Below are positions 1 to 5,316 of a stretch of DNA of 6,060 bases, one piece after another. How positions within the stretch are numbered: position 1 is the stretch's first letter; each line of letters starts with the position of its first letter. Source of the DNA: an uncultured Prevotella sp. (GTDB lineage: Bacteria; Bacteroidota; Bacteroidia; Bacteroidales; Bacteroidaceae); NCBI GenBank assembly GCA_937880835.1, contig CALGRN010000013.1, positions 1 through 6,060 on the forward strand, read 5' to 3'. The notes beneath the pieces were generated by a model. It was not told the DNA's origin. It saw only the letters and a program-made list of their open reading frames with translations, and ran no database searches. The translations under genes were made by a program, and so were the position numbers.

Positions 1-101
1 ACGGCGCGGACATTATGTGTCATAAATCCTCCCAAGTCGGGAATTATAACACAATTCTTATCCAAAAGCAGGGTTTCTATATGCTTTTCCAATTCAATCA
101 T
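1..101 (-). CDS. HU domain protein of the CCDC81-like/SPOR type, N-terminus only (partial)
   Basis: The reading frame starts at the ATG at 101-99 and runs off the left edge after 33 codons. It begins MIELEKHIETLLLDKNCVII and continues with PDLGGFMTHNVRA. This resembles the start of the Bacteroidetes proteins that carry a prokaryotic CCDC81-type HU domain, often followed by a membrane segment and a C-terminal peptidoglycan-binding SPOR domain. The E-x-x-I-x-x-L-L pattern followed by a 'CVIIPxLGGF' strand is what I recognise. The rest, including any SPOR domain, is outside the window. The ATG is the only usual start in frame: an in-frame TAG lies just upstream at 119-117. There is no Shine-Dalgarno sequence. 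A promoter match ends only 5 nt before the ATG, so the mRNA may be leaderless. The gene is divergent from rfbC. The family call is from memory and rests on 33 residues. Confidence 0.68.
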   Translation of the reverse strand, partial: MIELEKHIETLLLDKNCVIIPDLGGFMTHNVRA

Positions 102-106
102 GCCTG

Positions 107-138
107 CAAAATTAAGCTATTTTCCACAATAACACAAA
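107..138 (-). promoter_or_regulatory. Bacteroidetes-type promoter for the HU-family gene
   Basis: Read on the minus strand there is TTTG (138-135), a 20-nt spacer, then TAATTTTG (114-107). Both boxes match the Bacteroidetes primary sigma consensus (TTTG, 19-21 nt, TAnnTTTG). The -7 box ends 5 nt before the ATG at 101, which places the expected transcription start at or next to the start codon. Confidence 0.62.
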
Positions 139-195
139 CTTTTGCAGGCCAAAATAAAAACTTTATCAACTTAAAGTAATAAGACTTGATTTTAT

Positions 196-226
196 TTTGC
201 CTGTAAATTGATTTGTATTATCTTTG
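196..226 (+). promoter_or_regulatory. Bacteroidetes-type promoter for rfbC
   Basis: TTTG (196-199), a 19-nt spacer and TATCTTTG (219-226) match the Bacteroidetes promoter consensus at both boxes and in spacing. Transcription should begin around 232-236, about 20 nt before the ATG at 254. The promoter decides the start of rfbC: an in-frame TTG at 224 lies inside the -7 box and would not be in the mRNA. Confidence 0.8.
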
Positions 227-253
227 TACCTAAAATATAAAAGACCTCTTTTT

Positions 254-802
254 ATGGAATATATAAAAACCGATATAGAAGGCGTATATATCATAGAGCC
301 TAAGGTGTTTGCTGATGTTCGAGGCTATTTCTTCGAAGCTTGGAAGCAGGCTGAATTTGAAGAGAAGGTAGGAAAGGTAAACTTCATACAAGACAACGAA
401 TCGAAGTCAAGCTACGGAGTGCTGCGCGGGCTGCATTATCAGAAAGGAGAATATTCGCAGGCAAAGCTTGTAAGGGTCATAAAAGGAAAAGTTGTAGATG
501 TAGCTGTTGACATTCGTAAGAGTTCAAAGACTTTCGGTAAATACGTAATGGTGGAGTTAAGCGACGAGAACAAGCGTCAGTTCTTCATCCCGAGAGGTTT
601 CGCTCACGGTTTCCTTGTACTTAGCGACGAAGCTATATTCACATATAAAGTTGATAACATATATGCCCCCAAGCATGAAGCATCAATAAAATGGAACGAT
701 GAGACCATTGCAATAGAATGGCCTATAAACCCGAAAGATGTGATTGCAAGCGATAAAGATACGAACGCATTGACCTTTAAAGAGGCAGAATTGTTTGAAT
801 AA
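254..802 (+). CDS. rfbC: dTDP-4-dehydrorhamnose 3,5-epimerase (RmlC/RfbC)
   Basis: This is a 182-residue cytoplasmic cupin-fold enzyme. The family epimerises C3 and C5 of dTDP-4-dehydro-6-deoxyglucose, the third step of dTDP-L-rhamnose synthesis for surface polysaccharides. Family marks are clear: DVRGYFFE (21-28), QDNESKS (46-52), RGLHYQ with the catalytic His61 (58-63), Lys71, the DVAVDIR strand (82-88), IPRGFAHGF (112-120), Tyr131 in FTYKVDN, and Asp169 in the SDKD segment. The length is normal for the family. I chose the ATG at 254 because the in-frame TTG at 224 overlaps the promoter's -7 box and would add ten residues not typical of the family. Upstream is AT-rich (TTTTTATG) without a Shine-Dalgarno sequence. 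rfbA, rfbB and rfbD are not adjacent, so the rest of the pathway must be encoded elsewhere. The next gene begins 79 nt downstream with no terminator between. Confidence 0.95.
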   Translation: MEYIKTDIEGVYIIEPKVFADVRGYFFEAWKQAEFEEKVGKVNFIQDNESKSSYGVLRGLHYQKGEYSQAKLVRVIKGKVVDVAVDIRKSSKTFGKYVMVELSDENKRQFFIPRGFAHGFLVLSDEAIFTYKVDNIYAPKHEASIKWNDETIAIEWPINPKDVIASDKDTNALTFKEAELFE

Positions 803-881
803 AGATAAACAATAAGCATAACCGTAAGATAGAATACGGGAACGTTAGTCTGACAGTAAAAGAAAAGAGAGACATCCTCTG

Positions 882-1679
882 ATGAAAAAAAATCTATTTT
901 CATTGTTAATATTATTAGCCATTGTCGGTTGTAATCGCAGTGGCAAGAAACATATTGAGCCTGTCAAAGAAGACAGACAAGCCAAGACTTTGCTTCAAGG
1001 AATATGGATGAACAGTGAAGACGGGGATGCAGCATTTAAGGCGAAAGGCGATTCTATATTCTATCCTGACAGCACAAGTCAGCCCGTAAGATTTATGATT
1101 ATTAAAGATTCGCTGGTTTTACAAGGTTCAAACAAGGTGAAATACCGCATAGTGAAACAGTCGGAACATGCCTTTCAATTCAAGAATCAGAATGGTGATT
1201 TAATAAAATTGATAAAGAGTGAAGATACCAATGATGAGACGTACTTCTCTCACAAGCATCCTACGCCGATAAATCAGAACAGACTTATAAAACGAGATAC
1301 CATTGTCAGCCACGGCAATAGTCGTTATCACTGTTATTTGCAGATAAACCCAACGACTTATAAAGTTGTGAAACTTGTATATAACGATGATGGTGTTGAG
1401 GTTGACAACGTATATTACGACAACATTATAAACATAAGCGTGTTTGAGGGAACAAACAAACTTTTCTCTCACGATTTCAAGAAACAGGAGTTTGCAGATA
1501 GGATACCGAAGTCTTTTCTTAAACAAGCCATACTGAGCGATATGATATTTGACAAGACAGACAGCAGGGGAATTCACTACAAAGCCCTTGTATGTATTCC
1601 CGATGAAGCAAGCAGCTATATCGTAGGTGTTGTTATATCATATAATGGAAAAGTTACAACAGAGATATTGAAATACTGA
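882..1679 (+). CDS. predicted lipoprotein of unknown function (possibly DUF4738)
   Basis: This encodes a 265-residue exported protein. It starts with a short basic end (MKK), a hydrophobic core, and a lipobox (AIVGC) that puts the lipidated cysteine at residue 17, so a diacylated lipoprotein is expected after signal peptidase II. The linker after the cysteine is polar. Residues about 36-113 (LLQGIWMNSEDGDAAF, GDSIFYPD and later strands) read as a small beta-rich domain. Residues about 136-265 form a second beta-rich part with a well-defined YIVGVVISYNGK segment near the end. The overall pattern reminds me of Bacteroidales lipoproteins annotated as DUF4738, but this is memory and not a search. 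No catalytic motif is visible. It follows rfbC on the same strand with no obvious promoter or terminator in the 79-nt gap, so read-through from the rfbC promoter is plausible. It converges on the SGNH hydrolase gene. Confidence 0.85.
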   Translation: MKKNLFSLLILLAIVGCNRSGKKHIEPVKEDRQAKTLLQGIWMNSEDGDAAFKAKGDSIFYPDSTSQPVRFMIIKDSLVLQGSNKVKYRIVKQSEHAFQFKNQNGDLIKLIKSEDTNDETYFSHKHPTPINQNRLIKRDTIVSHGNSRYHCYLQINPTTYKVVKLVYNDDGVEVDNVYYDNIINISVFEGTNKLFSHDFKKQEFADRIPKSFLKQAILSDMIFDKTDSRGIHYKALVCIPDEASSYIVGVVISYNGKVTTEILKY

Positions 1680-1777
1680 CAATTTGGCAACGTACCACTC
1701 ATTTTCTGCAATCCACATTAATATATAAGAGCATTACATAAATGCTTTTGCCTCAGGAAAGCAAAAGGATTATATCG
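1680..1777. other. convergent intergenic gap with a weak hairpin
   Basis: This 98-nt gap separates two converging genes. It holds a 7-bp stem, CTTTTGC (1745-1751) with GCAAAAG (1761-1767) around a 9-nt loop. Directly before and overlapping it by none is a second small stem, GCATT (1731-1735) with AATGC (1741-1745), which shares base 1745. Neither has a T-run on either strand, so it is at best a weak bidirectional terminator. Confidence 0.3.
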
Positions 1778-2479
1778 TCAACGCTTTCTCATTCCGCCAC
1801 AATCGGCAATATATTTTCTCAAAACAAATGCCCAAATTTTATATCCTATCGGCGAAAGATGCAAACCATCTTTTGACAGTTCGCGGCGCATTTCGTTTGT
1901 TCCGTGTCTCACGAATTTAGGAAATAAATCTATATACGTTATTTTATTGCGCTCGCAATAAATTCTCAACTTCCTGTTTACAACAGGTATAACATCTGTT
2001 TTTCCTTCTAATTTCTTCCAAATTCCAAACGATTCGTTTATTGGAAGAATACTTTGCACGTAAAGTTTTGTTGTCGGTGCGTCTCGCCTTATTTTATCTA
2101 TAACTTTCTTTACAAGTTCAAACACTTGGTTCGCATTAAGATTACGACTCAAATCATTTATGCCTGCCATCAGGAAAACAGCCTTTGGCTTACCTGAAAG
2201 CACTTGGTTTAGCCTGTTATATATACCTTCTGCATCATCACCTGCTATTCCACGATTACGTATATGAAAACCTCCTGCAAGTTTGTTCCAATCGCCTGCA
2301 AACTCTGTAAGACTGTTTCCAAGCATCACTATGTCTGTACTATCTATCTTACGCATCTTGTCAAACGCCGCAACCTTTTCGTTATAATGCTTGAAAGATT
2401 TATAAGAAACAGTCTGTCCGTAAGCAACAGTGGCAAACAGACAGACTATAAAAAGCAATATTCTTTTTAAAAATATCAT
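1778..2479 (-). CDS. secreted SGNH/GDSL-family hydrolase
   Basis: This is a 233-residue protein with an N-terminal signal peptide (basic FLKR, hydrophobic core, cleavage probably near AYG-Q at residues 19-22), so a periplasmic or outer location is expected. All SGNH blocks are visible: GNSLTE with nucleophile Ser56, NRGIAGD with the oxyanion Gly77, AGINDL with Asn108, and DGLHLSP with Asp204 and His207. Block I has Asn in place of the usual Asp (GNS for GDS), a variant common in this group. The family hydrolyses ester bonds in acylated sugars, lipids or acetylated polymers; the substrate cannot be read from this sequence. It is the last gene of the lemA-protease operon. Its ATG directly follows the protease TAA with no spacing, there is no Shine-Dalgarno sequence, and translation probably depends on coupling. 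Confidence 0.9.
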   Translation of the reverse strand: MIFLKRILLFIVCLFATVAYGQTVSYKSFKHYNEKVAAFDKMRKIDSTDIVMLGNSLTEFAGDWNKLAGGFHIRNRGIAGDDAEGIYNRLNQVLSGKPKAVFLMAGINDLSRNLNANQVFELVKKVIDKIRRDAPTTKLYVQSILPINESFGIWKKLEGKTDVIPVVNRKLRIYCERNKITYIDLFPKFVRHGTNEMRRELSKDGLHLSPIGYKIWAFVLRKYIADCGGMRKR

Positions 2480-3484
2480 TTAGAACTGTTCAAGTATCTG
2501 TATGCGTTTATTCGGATCGGGATGCGTACTGAATAAAGAATTCATAAATCCGAGTAATCCCGACTTCATCTCATCAGGGCGAACAATGAACAATTGGGCA
2601 ACATCCTCGCGTTTTACATTATCCAATCCGGGATTGCCTGAAATCTTACGCAATGCCGAAGCCAATGCCAAAGGATTGCCACAAAGCTCCGCACCTCCCG
2701 CATCAGCCATGTATTCTCGTTTCCGGGAGATTGCAAAACGAGTTATCAACGTGAAGAAATAGGCTATTGCACAACAGATAATGCCTATCAGCATGATAAC
2801 GATAATAGACAAACCGCCGTTTTTCTCATTGCTGCTGCTTCTCCTTCCGCCTCCAAACCACATCATGTTATACATCATTCTTACGATTATACTCATAACA
2901 GTAGATATGATACCAACAAATATGATGCTTGTTATAAGAAGACGGGTGTCTTTGTTTCGTATGTGAGTAAGTTCATGTCCCACGACTCCTGCGAGTTCTT
3001 CGTCATCAAGAAGATCTATTATTCCGGTAGTCAGAGTAACGGCATAGCTCTTTTTGTTTATACCGCTTGCAAAAGCATTAAGCTGCGGATCGTGCACGAT
3101 ATTTACCTGCGGCATGTCCATATTGCAAGCCATACAGAGATTTTCCACTATGTTGTAAACACGAGGATTATCCTTTCGGCTGAGCGGTTGCGACCCCACT
3201 GCATTGTTTATCATATACGAATTTGCGAAAAAAGCTATTGCAAACCATATCCCGACACCTCCTATAACCCAAGGAACGGCATTCATGAAGTAGAAGTTTA
3301 CATCATCAACGTTCAACTCATGCACCACATTTCCGTACTGATCGTAATATCCTCCGCCGAAATAATTAATCAAAGCAAGAAACACCCATACCATTCCTAA
3401 TATTATTACAGGAAACATAAGGAGCAACAACATGCTGTAAATGTTGTTGCGTCTTATCTGGGTGTACATTCCTACATACTTCAT
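2480..3484 (-). CDS. M48-family (HtpX-like) membrane metalloprotease
   Basis: This encodes a 334-residue integral membrane protease. The zinc motif HELTH is at 170-174 (Glu171 catalytic; His170 and His174 ligands), and the third ligand, Glu257, sits in SRKREYMAD. Other M48 marks are NAFASG (136-141) and the C-terminal STHPDP (319-324). Membrane segments are predicted at about 18-40, 69-90, 182-208 and 225-250. A polar, acidic loop of about 28 residues separates the first two, longer than I expect for E. coli HtpX (293 residues). A Gly/Ser/Arg-rich linker (211-224) separates the last two. HtpX degrades damaged membrane proteins with its active site on the cytoplasmic side; the same role here is inference. 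The gene follows lemA by 6 nt, a pairing common in Bacteroidetes, and abuts the SGNH hydrolase gene. I leave the symbol blank because this lemA-linked group is distinct from classical htpX. Confidence 0.93.
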   Translation of the reverse strand: MKYVGMYTQIRRNNIYSMLLLLMFPVIILGMVWVFLALINYFGGGYYDQYGNVVHELNVDDVNFYFMNAVPWVIGGVGIWFAIAFFANSYMINNAVGSQPLSRKDNPRVYNIVENLCMACNMDMPQVNIVHDPQLNAFASGINKKSYAVTLTTGIIDLLDDEELAGVVGHELTHIRNKDTRLLITSIIFVGIISTVMSIIVRMMYNMMWFGGGRRSSSNEKNGGLSIIVIMLIGIICCAIAYFFTLITRFAISRKREYMADAGGAELCGNPLALASALRKISGNPGLDNVKREDVAQLFIVRPDEMKSGLLGFMNSLFSTHPDPNKRIQILEQF

Positions 3485-3490
3485 AATATA

Positions 3491-4054
3491 TCAGAATTTC
3501 ACTTCCGGTGCTTTGTCTAACATAGCCCGTTCTTCGTTCTGTACTTCAAACATAGGCTCTTTGGTGAAGCCGAACATTCCTGCAAAAATATTTGCGGGAA
3601 ACGATTGTACCGCTGTATTCAACTCTCTTGTTGCAGAGTTAAAGAAGCGTCTTACGGCAGCAAGTTTATTCTCTATGTCTGATATTTCGCCTTGAAGTTG
3701 CAGGAAATTCTCATTTGCTTTCAGTTCGGGATAAGCCTCCAAAGACACTTTAAGTCCTGCCAAAGCACTTGACAAGGCGTTCTCTGCGTTTACTTTGTCG
3801 TTAATGGTATTAGCTCCCATTGCTGCTGCACGAGCCTCTGTGACACGTTGCAGAACTTCTTTCTCATGTCCTGCATATCCCTTTACCGTTGAAACAAGCT
3901 GCGGAATGAGATCATAACGTTGTTTCAACTGCACGTCGATATTGGCAAAAGCATTCTCGCGATTGTTTCTTAGTCTCACAAGATTGTTGTACATTGATAT
4001 GCACCAGATAACCAACAGTGCAACTACAACCAAAACAATAATCAATAGTGTCAT
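3491..4054 (-). CDS. lemA: LemA family protein
   Basis: This is a 187-residue protein with one N-terminal membrane helix (residues 2-20) followed by a helical, coiled-coil-like domain. Typical LemA blocks are present: NIDVQLKQRYDLIPQLV (38-54), GYAGHE (59-64), EAYPELKANENFLQLQ (106-121), EISDIENKLAAVRRFFN (123-139) and FPANIFAGMFGF (152-163). The molecular role of LemA in bacteria is poorly defined; it is often encoded beside M48 proteases and is thought to act with them at the membrane. I chose the ATG at 4054-4052 because the alternative in-frame TTG at 4087 lies inside a TATCTTTG promoter box. With the ATG the protein also begins directly with its membrane helix. It is the first gene of the operon with the M48 protease and SGNH hydrolase. 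Confidence 0.94.
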   Translation of the reverse strand: MTLLIIVLVVVALLVIWCISMYNNLVRLRNNRENAFANIDVQLKQRYDLIPQLVSTVKGYAGHEKEVLQRVTEARAAAMGANTINDKVNAENALSSALAGLKVSLEAYPELKANENFLQLQGEISDIENKLAAVRRFFNSATRELNTAVQSFPANIFAGMFGFTKEPMFEVQNEERAMLDKAPEVKF

Positions 4055-4084
4055 AAATGTATTCTTTTTAAAAAATCTATATTG

Positions 4085-4112
4085 CAAAGATAATGCTAAT
4101 TTCCTAAATCAA
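4085..4112 (-). promoter_or_regulatory. promoter for the lemA-protease-hydrolase operon
   Basis: On the minus strand TATCTTTG (4092-4085) is a full match to the Bacteroidetes -7 box. The nearest -33 candidate is TTG (4112-4110) with a 17-nt spacer, shorter than the usual 19-21, so the upstream box is weak. The expected transcription start is about 25 nt before the lemA ATG. It also rules out the TTG at 4087 as a start. Confidence 0.6.
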
Positions 4113-4152
4113 GATATATTTTAATTTTTTATTCATTTATTTGCGTGAAATT

Positions 4153-4196
4153 AAAAAAGACAGCGGATAAAAGCATTTTGTTTTTATCCGCTGTCT
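4153..4196 (-). terminator. strong intrinsic terminator of the lysozyme-like gene
   Basis: A perfect 15-bp stem (4158-4172 with 4182-4196, core GACAGCGGATAAAA) encloses a 9-nt loop. On the minus strand it is followed by a run of six T (4158-4153). It begins 11 nt after the stop codon at 4207. The T-run is only on this strand. It separates the lysozyme-like gene from the lemA promoter downstream, so the lemA operon is an independent unit. Confidence 0.93.
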
Positions 4197-4206
4197 CTGA
4201 TATGAT

Positions 4207-4644
4207 TTAGTTCTGATTAAGATATTTCATAACCTTATTGAAATACTTCTGCGTTCTCTTGACACTATAATTAATACCGCCGTTCCACGATCGTATAGCT
4301 TGTTCGACGTTGTTCATAGGATTATGAAACGATTGAATAAGCAGAAACATCTCTTTCGACTTTGATATACTGAATCGGTCAGACAGTTTAAACCGCTTCT
4401 TGCTTTTACGTCTTCTTAGTATCTCGTTACATTCTCGCACCAGCATGGGTGTTATCTGCATTACTCCGCAAGACAAACCGCTGCGTGCTTTCGCATTTCC
4501 GCCACTCTCTACCTTTATAATTGCATCCATTACAGGCTGCCAATCGAACTCCTTTTCATAATTTTCTCCATTATTACCTGCAAACGCAGATGAAGAAATA
4601 ACAATTAATACTAATAACAAAAATAATCTCTCTATTCTCTTCAT
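4207..4644 (-). CDS. small exported lysozyme-like / SLT-fold lytic transglycosylase
   Basis: This encodes a 145-residue protein. The signal peptide covers residues 1-22 (MKRIERLF, hydrophobic core, SSSAFA-GN), so the mature protein of about 123 residues acts in the periplasm or outside. The lysozyme-like fold is indicated by the catalytic-type Glu45 in IIKVESGGN (42-50), GVMQITP (60-66) as the 'GLMQI' block, and AIRSWNGG (116-123) in the place of the usual 'A-x-x-YNAG'. Enzymes of this family cut the MurNAc-GlcNAc bond of peptidoglycan, forming 1,6-anhydro ends. An Arg/Lys-rich stretch (78-90) interrupts the middle. No cell-wall binding domain is attached, and the protein is short for the family. 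An upstream in-frame ATG at 4671 would add nine residues ahead of the signal; I prefer 4644 for its normal signal peptide and TTTATG context. It is monocistronic: its own promoter, long leader and terminator surround it. Confidence 0.85.
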   Translation of the reverse strand: MKRIERLFLLLVLIVISSSAFAGNNGENYEKEFDWQPVMDAIIKVESGGNAKARSGLSCGVMQITPMLVRECNEILRRRKSKKRFKLSDRFSISKSKEMFLLIQSFHNPMNNVEQAIRSWNGGINYSVKRTQKYFNKVMKYLNQN

Positions 4645-4802
4645 AAATGTTTGTTTATGGAGTCTGAACATGTTTATTCGGATTGATTATATTCACGACG
4701 AAGGTTTGTGAGAATAAAAAAACGCGCCGTCTGGACTCCGGTTAGATACCTTAACGAATAATCCTTTCAAAACAAAAGAAAGCAACTATCCTTATTTTTA
4801 TC
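4645..4802 (-). promoter_or_regulatory. long 5' leader of the lysozyme-like gene (possible structured leader)
   Basis: From the promoter at 4808-4838 to the chosen ATG at 4644 lies a transcribed leader of about 155 nt, much longer than the 20-30 nt leaders of rfbC and lemA here. Read on the minus strand it contains a GC-rich stretch (GAGTCCAGACGGCGCG, 4738-4723) directly followed by seven T. A GGAGTC (4739-4734) could also pair with GACTCC (4664-4659) near the start codon. I do not recognise a known riboswitch or RNA family. Confidence 0.35.
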
Positions 4803-4807
4803 GGTTG

Positions 4808-4838
4808 CAAAGGTACGAAAAAATACGGACACAGGCAA
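4808..4838 (-). promoter_or_regulatory. promoter for the lysozyme-like gene
   Basis: On the minus strand TTG (4838-4836), a 20-nt spacer and TACCTTTG (4815-4808) match the Bacteroidetes consensus, with only the first base of the -33 TTTG off (CTTG). The expected transcription start is near 4800. No other good promoter box lies between it and the gene. Confidence 0.68.
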
Positions 4839-5014
4839 GCAATAAATACTTTTTTAGAAAAAGGCACATTTAATAACCGCAGCAAACAGGCACGTATCTT
4901 TTATATATAATATGGTGAAAAGGCATAATGTCACATCTGTAAACAACAAGAAAACACCGTTTTGGCATACAACATACAAACACCTGTATATCAAGACTTT
5001 ACAAACTACGCAAC
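4839..5014. other. AT-rich intergenic stretch without recognisable genes
   Basis: This is the first part of a gap of about 500 nt between the lysozyme-like gene's promoter and the fumarase terminator. I see no coding frame with a plausible start, no tRNA-like fold and no promoter with both boxes. The only notable run is a short TA-rich segment (about 4890-4912). Confidence 0.5.
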
Positions 5015-5098
5015 AAAAGTAATCCTTTTACGCTTCAAAAGCTATTGTTTTGCATCGTAAAAGTTATCCTTTCAGCATGCAAAACAATAGCTTTTGAA
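5015..5098. repeat. intergenic composite repeat with a perfect 22-bp inverted repeat
   Basis: A perfect 22-bp inverted repeat (5034-5055 with 5077-5098; left arm begins TTCAAAAGCTATTG) encloses 21 nt. A second, 8-bp inverted repeat, CTTTTACG (5025-5032) with CGTAAAAG (5056-5063), is interleaved with it, so the two stems would compete. There is also an imperfect direct repeat: AAAAGTAATCCTTTTACGC (5015-5033) and AAAAGTTATCCTTTCAGC (5059-5076). The element therefore looks like two tandem units of about 44 nt in which the 22-bp segment is inverted in the second copy. There is no T-run on either side, so a simple terminator is unlikely. It resembles REP- or MITE-like intergenic repeats; whether it is present elsewhere in the genome cannot be judged here. 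Confidence 0.8.
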
Positions 5099-5190
5099 TT
5101 ACCCATAGTCATGTATGGAATTCATTTCATTGCACTTGTAGGTGGCTTTGTATAAAAAATGAAACGAAATATACGTTTATCTGCATGACG

Positions 5191-5229
5191 AAAAAGCGGA
5201 TGTGCCGTTTCGTAATGACACATCCACTT
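5191..5229 (-). terminator. intrinsic terminator of the fumarase gene
   Basis: On the minus strand AAGTGGATGTG (5229-5219) pairs with CACATCCGCTT (5204-5194) over 11 bp, including one G-U pair, around a 14-nt loop. The minus-strand run of T at 5195-5191 follows. On the plus strand the same position is a C-A mismatch and no T-run follows, so it works for the minus strand. It lies about 88 nt after the stop codon at 5317. Confidence 0.8.
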
Positions 5230-5316
5230 CATTTGTTTGTACTGTTGTTGGAAACAAGAACTTAAAGAAACAATTCTCGTTTCATCGTTTTATGTGTACA
5301 AAAAGAATTTGTCTCG

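Noticed and set aside
822..839. Short inverted repeat CCGTA/TACGG between rfbC and the lipoprotein gene
   Set aside because: The stem is only 5 bp with an 8-nt loop and no T-run; it is within what chance gives.
604..903. Minus-strand open frame of 99 codons across the end of rfbC
   Set aside because: It lies opposite a clear RmlC gene, has no family features, and its composition is that of an antisense shadow.
1200..1577. Minus-strand open frame of 125 codons inside the lipoprotein gene
   Set aside because: It is antisense to a coding frame with a good signal peptide and has no promoter or recognisable domain.
2963..3400. Plus-strand open frame of 145 codons opposite the M48 protease
   Set aside because: The minus-strand frame contains the full protease motif set; this one is a shadow rich in Ile, His and Tyr without a plausible start context.
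4716..4794. Possible TTG-started leader peptide in the lysozyme-like gene's leader
   Set aside because: The frame is short, begins with TTG, shows no regulatory codon run and has no ribosome-binding evidence.
5014..5021. TACTTTTG on the minus strand as a promoter -7 box
   Set aside because: No TTTG or TTG lies at the right distance upstream, and it is part of the intergenic repeat.
5159..5286. ATGAAACG (5159-5166) and CGTTTCAT (5279-5286) flanking the fumarase terminator
   Set aside because: An 8-bp inverted pair 112 nt apart in AT-rich DNA is weak, and no insertion boundary or target duplication accompanies it.
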